Positions 26,076 to 32,601 of a stretch of 43,474 nt of DNA are shown one piece after another. Under the pieces are notes generated by a model, which was given only the letters and a program-made list of their open reading frames with translations, was not told the origin of the DNA and searched no databases. A program made the position numbers and the translations under genes. The DNA lies in assembly GCA_027485795.1 (NCBI GenBank), contig JAIXQK010000155.1, positions 1-43,474 of the forward strand, given 5' to 3'. Position 1 is the stretch's first letter; each line of letters opens with the position of its first letter. The DNA comes from Oxalobacteraceae bacterium. Lineage in GTDB: Bacteria > Pseudomonadota > Gammaproteobacteria > Burkholderiales > Burkholderiaceae_D.

Positions 26076-26780
26076 TTATGCCGCTTCTCTCTCTTTTGAA
26101 ACGCCAGCTAGCGCGGCCATTTCATCGAGCCACAGATCTGCAAAGTCACAGTTCAGCTTATGCTCAAACCACGGCCCGCCCAGCGTGTAATGAATTGCTT
26201 TTAGCTTGTCGTACTTCGGTGCATACCATCCTTCGAGATAATTCCAACCTTTATCCAGCTCGCCGATTTCCGAATCATTCAACCACTGCAAGCGATGTAA
26301 GTAAGCAGGCTCGGCTGCATTGACAACATCAGGTGTGAGTGCCCGTACGGCGGGGTGAGCGCAGTTGAACACCATGAACGAAGACCAGTTTTTTCTAGGG
26401 TAGGGGTGTTGAGCACAGCCATCCATCTTGGATGTCTCTCGTGGTTGATAGTCGTGCTTGACGACAGAAACCGCTTTGGTAGCGTCTATTTCATCGATAA
26501 CACTGCGGATATCAGTCAGGAATAAGAAGTCGCAATCGACAAATACAGCGTATCCCTGTTCGCCAGCGAGATGAGGCGTTAGAAATCGAGTCAGGCTGAA
26601 TTCGGTTGCTGCAAGCGTATCTACGGGGCGTGTATACAAGCCTTTGGCGCGCAGTTCCGATTGAACCAGCGGGTGGACTTCGACCTGAGCGGGGTCAGTG
26701 CGCCGTAATATCGAGTGGCGACAAACCTCCCAGGCGATGTCTTCGCGAGGATCCCAGCCCACATAGATTTTCAGCTTCAT
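26076..26780 (-). CDS. Glycosyltransferase with DxD motif (family 8-like)
   Basis: 234 residues, first gene of the 13-gene glycan operon. It begins KLKIYVGWDPREDIAWEVCRHSI and has a DxD metal-binding motif, VFVDCDFLF with Asp82 and Asp84, as in family 8 and related retaining transferases. Later segments KNWSSFMVFNCAHP and HYTLGGPWFE resemble the acceptor and diphosphate-binding parts of the same group. A GGGG-containing ribosome site precedes the ATG, and a near-perfect sigma-54 promoter lies about 35 bases upstream. Likely adds a sugar during flagellin glycan assembly. Confidence 0.8.
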   Translation of the reverse strand: MKLKIYVGWDPREDIAWEVCRHSILRRTDPAQVEVHPLVQSELRAKGLYTRPVDTLAATEFSLTRFLTPHLAGEQGYAVFVDCDFLFLTDIRSVIDEIDATKAVSVVKHDYQPRETSKMDGCAQHPYPRKNWSSFMVFNCAHPAVRALTPDVVNAAEPAYLHRLQWLNDSEIGELDKGWNYLEGWYAPKYDKLKAIHYTLGGPWFEHKLNCDFADLWLDEMAALAGVSKEREAA

Positions 26781-26813
26781 TGCATTCCCCGTCAGGATTG
26801 ATAACGAGGAAGC

Positions 26814-26829
26814 AGCAAGTCGCGTGCCA
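26814..26829 (-). promoter_or_regulatory. Sigma-54 promoter of the glycan operon
   Basis: Read on the minus strand: TGGCACG-CGAC-TTGCT. GG and GC are separated by exactly 10 bases, and all conserved positions of the sigma-54 consensus (TGGCACG-N4-TTGCW) match. It sits upstream of the ATG at 26780, so the sugar operon should need sigma-54 and an enhancer-binding activator. Confidence 0.92.
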
Positions 26830-26902
26830 GATGGTTTGGTTATCTTCGAATGATCATGTTGAAGTGTTGTGGCGACATGATTTGCCGCATTGACCTAGAC
26901 CT

Positions 26903-26918
26903 CGGCAATACTTTGCCG
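26903..26918. promoter_or_regulatory. Enhancer-like palindrome CGGCAA-N4-TTGCCG
   Basis: Perfect inverted repeat CGGCAA-TACT-TTGCCG about 75 bases upstream of the sigma-54 promoter at 26814-26829, with an extra TTGCCG half-site at 26882-26887. The same 16-base pattern lies at comparable distances before the other sigma-54 promoters in this window. Inferred binding site for the sigma-54 activator. Confidence 0.8.
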
Positions 26919-26958
26919 CGTGGCGGAAATTGCCTTGCCATACTCAGAAACTTTGGCC

Positions 26959-28386
26959 TTACTTGGAGCCGTTTGTAAGGCCATCGATGATTTCTGCGGC
27001 CTGCGCAACCGGCCCAGTCCAGTTACCGGCAGTGTCTTGCCGCAGAAGAACGGTGCTGGGGTACCAAGGGGAATCCGTCGAATTAAGGTGCCAGTACCAG
27101 AGCGGCGTGTGCCACGGTAATAATACCAGTGTCGGTTTTCCGAGGGCGGCGGCGAGGTGAGCCGTCGTGTTGGAAACAGTGACCACGATATCGCAAGCGC
27201 CGATGAGCGCGGCAAGCCCATCAATATCGAGCTTGTTATCAATATGAGCAATGCGCCGGATATCAATACCGGTTTTTTCTTTCAGTTGCGTTCTTTCTTT
27301 TGTAGTGTCGCCATATTGCAGGTCGATAAAGTCAGCGTTTGGCGTTTGCAGAATGGGTAGCAAATCGCCCAGACCGCAGGATTTGCTGCTCCCGTGATTC
27401 GCATTAAAACTTTGCCACGACACGCCAACTAGCAGGCGATTGGGCTGTTTCAATGCTGAACGTAAGTCCGTGCCTTGGGCTCGGTCAAACTTCAGAAAAG
27501 GGCTTTTGACCTTTTTAAAGTCCGCGGCCTCTTTTCTTAGCCAGCGGCCCAGGCTTGCCATAGGAATTTGTGCAGAAAAAAGTGATGATCCGGGATCCAG
27601 TGATGCCACTTGCGCCGGTATTGCAAACATCAGCTTGGGAAAAGAACGACGAAATAGATCAATAAGTCTGTCCTCGACGCATACTAGGCATTCGATACCA
27701 GCCGACTCGAGATCAGCGAGCATCCCACCATAAAAAATCTGGTCTCCCAGGCCCTGTTCTGGAAGCACTAGAAGTGGCTTGGTAGGAATGCATCCATCCC
27801 ATTCGGGCGCCAACCTCGGAAGCTTTTCGAACATGCTGTGGCTGCTGCCTAGCTGTTGGTCTAGCCTGCTTTCGTAGAGCTCCCAGGCCTCTGATAGTCG
27901 ACCCTCGGTCAGCAGGGCGATCGCCTTGTTACTTCGGCCGATGGCATTCGCCGGGTCCAGCGCGAGTAGTTGATCATAGTATTCATGCGCCTTAGCAAAT
28001 TGGTTCAGTTCCTTCTGAATATTCCCAAGTTGCTCCAAGCAGGTAATGTTCGAGGGATCGAGTTCGAAAGACCTTGTAAAGGCATTAAGCGCATCCTCGA
28101 ATCGGCCGAGTTTTCTTAATGCATTACCGTAGTTGTAGTACGCCAGCGCTGACTTTGGGATTCGGCTAATGGCAGCCGCAAGCAGTCGTTCAGATTCTTC
28201 AAAGCGATCCTGCTGAAACGCAGCCACACCGAGCATGTGCAATGCATCTGGTTGCGTGGGAATTAGTCGAAGGACTTCTTTGTAGGCAGCTTCTGCCATG
28301 GCGAGATCGCCGGCTTTATGATGTGCTCGCCCCTGTAGGTAAAGTCGCTCGGCCTTACCAGATCCAGATTTTTGCGTAGGTCTCAC
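26959..28386 (-). CDS. TPR-glycosyltransferase, FlmG-like (paralogue 3)
   Basis: 475 residues: TPR repeats to about residue 190 (AYYNYGNALRKLGRFEDALNAF and neighbours), then a GT-B-like domain. The latter has LPEQGLGDQIFYGGML from about residue 206, VGVSWQSFNANHG, FIDLQYGDTTKER, VTVSNTTAHLAAALGKP and WYWHLNSTDSPWYPS. The start is GTG at 28386, overlapping the upstream stop (GTGA), so it is translationally coupled to paralogue 2. Similar in layout to Caulobacter FlmG, which glycosylates flagellin. The role here is inferred from architecture, neighbours and the shared sigma-54 promoter. Confidence 0.85.
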   Translation of the reverse strand: MRPTQKSGSGKAERLYLQGRAHHKAGDLAMAEAAYKEVLRLIPTQPDALHMLGVAAFQQDRFEESERLLAAAISRIPKSALAYYNYGNALRKLGRFEDALNAFTRSFELDPSNITCLEQLGNIQKELNQFAKAHEYYDQLLALDPANAIGRSNKAIALLTEGRLSEAWELYESRLDQQLGSSHSMFEKLPRLAPEWDGCIPTKPLLVLPEQGLGDQIFYGGMLADLESAGIECLVCVEDRLIDLFRRSFPKLMFAIPAQVASLDPGSSLFSAQIPMASLGRWLRKEAADFKKVKSPFLKFDRAQGTDLRSALKQPNRLLVGVSWQSFNANHGSSKSCGLGDLLPILQTPNADFIDLQYGDTTKERTQLKEKTGIDIRRIAHIDNKLDIDGLAALIGACDIVVTVSNTTAHLAAALGKPTLVLLPWHTPLWYWHLNSTDSPWYPSTVLLRQDTAGNWTGPVAQAAEIIDGLTNGSK

Positions 28387-29822
28387 CCGAAGCGCTCCGA
28401 CCTGAATTCATCCAGTGCTGCGCGCGCTATCTCGATAACCTCTTGCCATTCTCCGCGCTTTGTCTGGCGTATCAATACAGCGGATGGATACCAAGGCGAA
28501 TCAGTACGCTCACGGTGCCAGTACCAGAATAGCGAGGGCGAGTTAGGTAGCATGACAAGCGTAGGCTTACCAAGCGCGCTAGCGATATGTGCTGTGACGT
28601 TTGAAATGGTGATGACGATATCGCAAGCTGAAATCAAGGCCGCTAGGCTATCAATATCATTTTTGTTATCGATATCATTCAGTCGCCTTACACAGATACC
28701 ATTTGTTTGCTCAAATGCGCGGCGCTCGTCGGTGGTGTCGCCATACTGAAGATCGATAAAGTCGACCCCCGGCGCTTCGAGCAGCGGCGCGAGCCTCTCT
28801 AAGGTAATGCTTTTGTCTGCACCGAAGTCTGCGTTCTTGCTGCGCCAGGAAATGCCGCAAACAAGACGATCCTTTTGTGCGATTCGGGCACGAAGCTCCG
28901 TGGCTTTCACACAATCGGCTTTCAGGTAGGCTGTGCCTACATTATCTAGCCCTATAGCGCTGGACCTAAAGAACCTACCCAAACTACCCATATGGATTTG
29001 GGCGCTAAAGGCGCCATGTTTTAAGCATTCTTCAGTGTTAATGGCATCAGGTGATGCAAAGCGCAGATTGCCGAAAGATCTGGCGAATAAGGTTACTAAT
29101 CGCGGCTCAAGACACACGGTCGAGCCTGGTGCAACGCGCTGCAGGTCAGCCAGCATGCCACCGTAGAAAATCTGATCGCCTAGGCCGTGCTCTGGGATAA
29201 CGATGAGTGGCTTGTCTGTAGATTGTCCATCCCAATCAGGTGCAACACGCTCGATAGAGCGCGACTGACCAACGCGGATTGCCATATCCCAGCGCAAGCG
29301 CCAATCATAATGCTCCCAGGCATTACCGAACTCGCCTGCAGCGAGTAGTGCTAGTCCTTTGTTGAAGTGCGCATCAGCGGCATTTGGCTTGATTTTTAGC
29401 GCAGCATCATAATGCTGTAGCGCCCCCTGTATATCACCGAGAGCAAGCAGTACATTACCGGTCAGTGATAAAGCATCGGTGTATTTTGGCTGCAGCTTGA
29501 GCGCCCGTTTCAGACTTTGCAAAGCCTCGTCATAACGGCGTAAGCGATTTAAGGCATTTGCTCGGTTGTAATGCGCCACCGCTGCATTAGGAGCTAGCCG
29601 AACTACCTTTTCATAGCTGGCTAGCGCCTCGTCCAATCGGCCGAGTTGTAACAGCGCACTGCCGCGGTAAGAATGGGCATCTGGCAGCGCCGGTGCAAGT
29701 CCAAGTGCTGCTTCTTCAGCTGCAAGTGCATCCTCATATCGCCCCTGCAAAATCAGTTGTAGACCTTGCTGAACGAGCGCTGATGCACGGGCGGTTTTAC
29801 CGCCCTTTACAGCCGCGTGCAT
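28383..29822 (-). CDS. TPR-glycosyltransferase, FlmG-like (paralogue 2)
   Basis: 479 residues. About 170 residues of regular 34-residue TPR units (VAHYNRANALNRLRRYDEALQSL, DALSLTGNVLLALGDIQGAL) precede the transferase domain, with IPEHGLGDQIFYGGML near residue 204, CGISWRSKNADFGADKSI, FIDLQYGDTTDERRAFEQ, ITISNVTAHIASALGKP and WYWHRERTDSPWYPS. It starts 4 bases after the stop of paralogue 1 and overlaps paralogue 3. The three are clearly tandem duplicates that diverged. Expected to act in the cytoplasm on flagellin before export. Confidence 0.86.
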   Translation of the reverse strand: MHAAVKGGKTARASALVQQGLQLILQGRYEDALAAEEAALGLAPALPDAHSYRGSALLQLGRLDEALASYEKVVRLAPNAAVAHYNRANALNRLRRYDEALQSLKRALKLQPKYTDALSLTGNVLLALGDIQGALQHYDAALKIKPNAADAHFNKGLALLAAGEFGNAWEHYDWRLRWDMAIRVGQSRSIERVAPDWDGQSTDKPLIVIPEHGLGDQIFYGGMLADLQRVAPGSTVCLEPRLVTLFARSFGNLRFASPDAINTEECLKHGAFSAQIHMGSLGRFFRSSAIGLDNVGTAYLKADCVKATELRARIAQKDRLVCGISWRSKNADFGADKSITLERLAPLLEAPGVDFIDLQYGDTTDERRAFEQTNGICVRRLNDIDNKNDIDSLAALISACDIVITISNVTAHIASALGKPTLVMLPNSPSLFWYWHRERTDSPWYPSAVLIRQTKRGEWQEVIEIARAALDEFRSERFG

Positions 29823-29826
29823 AGTA

Positions 29827-31572
29827 TTACTGGATACCGGCCAGTGTCAGTGCTACGGCATCGATTACATCCTCCCAACGACCTGAATCCGAGCGTCTGA
29901 AAAGCCGTGCGCTTGGGTACCAAGGTGTGGTGTGTGAATCACGATGCCAATACCAGAACAAAGCATCATTATTCGGTAGCATGACGATCACTGGCTTGCC
30001 AAGGGCGGCGGCCAAGTGTGCTGTGGTATTCGATACCGTAACGACGATATCGCAGGCGCCGATTAATGCGGCAAGGCCATCCAGATCATTATGGTTATCG
30101 ATCTCATCGACATTGTGAATATTGACGCCATGTTGCTGAACAAATGCATCACGCTCTTCAGCGGTGTCGCCATACTGAAGATTCACGAAATCGAAGCCAG
30201 ATAACTGCAATACTGGATTTAATGCCTCTAAGCTTAGGCTCTTACCTTGGCCGTGATCGGCATTTTTACTGAGCCAAGAGATGCCACAGACAAGTTTTTC
30301 TGGGTTCTTTAGTTTGGTGCGTAATTCAGCAGTACGTGCAGCGTCCGCCACTAGGTAAGAGGACTGAATAGCTGATAGCGATTCGGTATTCTTTCTGTAA
30401 AGCTTACCTAGACTACCGAGGTAAATTTGCGCTTCAAACCGCTTACCTTCAAGTTGATCCGGGCTGATGAAATTGAGCGTGGGCATTGAGCGCTTGAATA
30501 GTGGAGCTAATCTCGGTTCAATACACACGGTAGCGCCAGGTACTTGGTTTGCAAGATCAGGCAGCATGCCGGCAAAAAAGATTTGATCGCCCAGACCCTG
30601 CTCATTAATGACGAGAAGTGAATTTGGTTGACTATATCCGTGCCATTCAGCTGCGAGCCGTAGGCGCTGACCACCTAAGAACTTGCCTACGCTAGTATCA
30701 CTATCAAGGCGGCGTTCATATAGACGCCAACCTTCTTCAAGTTTGAGATTATTCAGTAGCAGTAGTGCACGGTTGTAGTTAGCCTCAGCGTGGGTGGGGT
30801 CTAACATTAGTGCGCTATCGTAGAAAGCCATCGCCTCTGTCATAAGGCCTAGGTCTTTCAAGCAGCTTGCGCAGTTCGCGTAGGCTTCCAGATAATTTGG
30901 GTTCAGTGTGATGGCTGTACCGTAAGCGTCGATCGCACTATGGAAGTCCTTCACATCACGCAGTACATTCCCATAATAGAAATGCGACTCGGCGCGGCGA
31001 GGCTCGGCAATAATTGCATGCTCCAGCATGCCCAATGCGGCTTCATAATCGCCAAGCTCGCGATTGCATAGCCCAATACCAATCATTGCTTCTACGTCTT
31101 GCCCCAACAGCGCGAGTACGCTTTCGTGGGTTTGGCGTGCTGCTGCGTAATCTTCTATCTTGAACTGGGCTTTTGCCAGATTCTGCATGGTGTGAACAAC
31201 GCCCGGATTCATCTCCAGAGCCTGCTCAAACATAGAAACCGCATTGACGTACTCTTTTAGATCGAAGTAGCACAGGCCCAGGATAGACGTTGCCTGCGCA
31301 TCATCCGGCCGGACTTCTAAATACTTATTGATACGCTCAACCGCTTCTGTCGGTCTGCCTGTTTGGTTTGCCAGCAGGCCCAGCAAATAAGTCACTTCAA
31401 TATAGTCAGGCTCTTCGCGCAGGATCTGCCGGTACATAAATTCGGCCATTGCAAGATCGCCTTGCTGATGCAGCTTCACCGCGCGTTTGAACTGATCGCT
31501 CGGTGGTGTAGGTATAAACGCAGCGTGGTGCGCAGCAGCTTTCTGGGGTGTGATCGTGTCTAGTGTGTTCAT
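29827..31572 (-). CDS. TPR-glycosyltransferase, FlmG-like (paralogue 1)
   Basis: 581 residues, the longest of the four, with extra TPR units (about residues 30-310). The GT-B-like domain carries INEQGLGDQIFFAGML (near 322), CGISWLSKNADHGQGKSL, FVNLQYGDTAEERDAF, VTVSNTTAHLAAALGKP (about 510-526) and FWYWHRDSHTTPWYPS. First gene of the three-gene operon; its ATG lies about 60 bases downstream of a sigma-54 type promoter. The long TPR scaffold suggests a larger protein-binding surface, perhaps for the giant flagellin encoded across the divergent promoter region. Confidence 0.87.
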   Translation of the reverse strand: MNTLDTITPQKAAAHHAAFIPTPPSDQFKRAVKLHQQGDLAMAEFMYRQILREEPDYIEVTYLLGLLANQTGRPTEAVERINKYLEVRPDDAQATSILGLCYFDLKEYVNAVSMFEQALEMNPGVVHTMQNLAKAQFKIEDYAAARQTHESVLALLGQDVEAMIGIGLCNRELGDYEAALGMLEHAIIAEPRRAESHFYYGNVLRDVKDFHSAIDAYGTAITLNPNYLEAYANCASCLKDLGLMTEAMAFYDSALMLDPTHAEANYNRALLLLNNLKLEEGWRLYERRLDSDTSVGKFLGGQRLRLAAEWHGYSQPNSLLVINEQGLGDQIFFAGMLPDLANQVPGATVCIEPRLAPLFKRSMPTLNFISPDQLEGKRFEAQIYLGSLGKLYRKNTESLSAIQSSYLVADAARTAELRTKLKNPEKLVCGISWLSKNADHGQGKSLSLEALNPVLQLSGFDFVNLQYGDTAEERDAFVQQHGVNIHNVDEIDNHNDLDGLAALIGACDIVVTVSNTTAHLAAALGKPVIVMLPNNDALFWYWHRDSHTTPWYPSARLFRRSDSGRWEDVIDAVALTLAGIQ

Positions 31573-31631
31573 CCGTCGAGTCTCGCTGTTTGTTCGCGCA
31601 CATGCGCCTGGTTATTGTTTGGTACTGCTGC

Positions 31632-31650
31632 TTAGCATTAAGCGTGCCTA
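31632..31650 (-). promoter_or_regulatory. Sigma-54 promoter of the TPR-glycosyltransferase operon
   Basis: On the minus strand: TAGGCACG-CTTA-ATGCTAA, with GG and GC separated by exactly 10 bases. Two positions deviate from the consensus TGGCACG-N4-TTGCW (A for T before GG, A for T before TGC), so it may be weaker than the others. It lies about 60 bases before the ATG at 31572. Confidence 0.72.
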
Positions 31651-31732
31651 ACGATTTCTTGACGGGGCATTTCAGAAAGCGGCAATACGCGGCCAAACAA
31701 GTGGCCAAATCAGAGGTTATTTGCTGCCACTG

Positions 31733-31748
31733 CGGCAAACCGCTTCCG
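31733..31748. promoter_or_regulatory. Imperfect CGGCAA-N4-CTTCCG palindrome
   Basis: CGGCAA-ACCG-CTTCCG matches the palindrome seen at 26903, 32403 and 37966 except for one base in the right half. A separate CGGCAA half-site is at 31680-31685. Both lie between the two divergent sigma-54 promoters. Confidence 0.6.
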
Positions 31749-31801
31749 GTTTTATGGCAGTTTTTTGAATAAACAGTACTTTCAGGGTGTTCTTGATTCA
31801 A

Positions 31802-31818
31802 CTGGCATCGCTTTTGCT
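31802..31818 (+). promoter_or_regulatory. Sigma-54 promoter of the small TPR gene
   Basis: CTGGCATCGCTTTTGCT: GG and GC exactly 10 bases apart, with TGGCA and TTGCT matching consensus. About 90 bases before the ATG at 31909. Confidence 0.82.
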
Positions 31819-31908
31819 AAATGCCTTGCCAAACCGATCGGAGGTGTCGACTTGCTGGTATCGATGCCACCCCGAATTACTGCAACAACCCTGCACAGGA
31901 GCTGAACG

Positions 31909-32367
31909 ATGCAAAACCTCGCCCAAGTCATGATTGCTTACGCCGAAAAAGGCCAAGTCTTCAACATGTCTCAAATCTCTCGCTATTCGCCGGAAGAATT
32001 CCGTATGGCGATTCAAGCGTTGATGGGTGAGGGGCGTGATGAGCTGGCTTACGCGTTAGGTGATGCAGGTTTGGCACTCCATCCAGAGAGCGAAGATATT
32101 TTGGCGATCACTAGTTTGTTGGCGGTCGTGCGTGAGGATTGGCCGCAGGCCGTGGATTTATTGAAGCAGCTGATTGAGATGCAAGGCACGAATGCCACCG
32201 CATTCACGCACTCGATGCTGATTCGCTCACTGCGTTGCAATCTCGATTTAGCCGAGGCGTTTGAAGCCTGCGGTATCGCGTTGTCGCTCTACCCAGAGCA
32301 CCCGGAATTGCTAAAAGAATATGATGCATTGGCTGAGGCATTGGGCCTAGGCGCAGTTCAACGCTGA
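31909..32367 (+). CDS. Small TPR-like protein, possible flagellin chaperone or adaptor
   Basis: 152 residues, all-helical, with TPR-like helix pairs in the C-terminal two thirds (ELAYALGDAGLALHPESEDILAITSLLAVVREDWPQAVDLL and AEAFEACGIALSLYPEHPELL). No signal peptide or membrane helix. AGGAG precedes the ATG. It has its own sigma-54 promoter and lies immediately upstream of the giant flagellin gene. Small TPR proteins serve as chaperones for type III secretion substrates, so a role in handling FliC2 or in recruiting the TPR-glycosyltransferases is plausible. This is inference; I do not recognise a named family. Confidence 0.75.
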   Translation: MQNLAQVMIAYAEKGQVFNMSQISRYSPEEFRMAIQALMGEGRDELAYALGDAGLALHPESEDILAITSLLAVVREDWPQAVDLLKQLIEMQGTNATAFTHSMLIRSLRCNLDLAEAFEACGIALSLYPEHPELLKEYDALAEALGLGAVQR

Positions 32368-32384
32368 TTAAGCAATGTGTTTAG

Positions 32385-32439
32385 CGGCAAGCGGCAAATC
32401 GGCGGCAAATCGCTGCCGGAAAGTCGACATAACTTGCCG
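32385..32439. promoter_or_regulatory. Cluster of CGGCAA sites upstream of fliC2
   Basis: CGGCAA at 32385, 32392 and 32403; the last pairs with CTGCCG to give the palindrome CGGCAA-ATCG-CTGCCG (32403-32418). A TTGCCG half-site follows at 32434. The cluster lies about 75-130 bases before the sigma-54 promoter at 32511, the normal place for an activator enhancer. Confidence 0.82.
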
Positions 32440-32510
32440 CCAGCGCGAAGGTAAGTATTTAAGATAGCAATAAAATTTATTAAGTCATTGAATTGAAACA
32501 GGATTTTGTT

Positions 32511-32527
32511 CTGGCACGGCGATTGCT
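32511..32527 (+). promoter_or_regulatory. Sigma-54 promoter of fliC2
   Basis: CTGGCACG-GCGA-TTGCT: complete match to the sigma-54 consensus with a 10-base GG-GC spacing. Transcription would begin near 32538, about 64 bases before the fliC2 ATG. No sigma-28 element is seen in this gap. Confidence 0.95.
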
Positions 32528-32601
32528 TGGCTTGGTACAACCATAGGGCTATTTGCCCTTAACGAATTAGCAAGCTCAAGACGCCTCAAGGAGAAACGAG
32601 C

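Larger units (their letters stand above)
31573..31908. promoter_or_regulatory. Divergent control region between TPR-glycosyltransferase operon and small TPR gene
   Basis: 336 bases with no convincing gene. It holds two outward-facing sigma-54 promoters (31632-31650 minus, 31802-31818 plus) and, between them, CGGCAA sites at 31680 and 31733. Activator bound in the middle could serve both promoters through DNA looping. Short open frames here lack ribosome sites and known motifs. Confidence 0.8.

Noticed and set aside
26895-27266. Minus-strand open frame of 123 codons next to the glycan promoter
   Set aside because: Mostly overlaps the 3' end of a TPR-glycosyltransferase gene in another frame and shows no domain.
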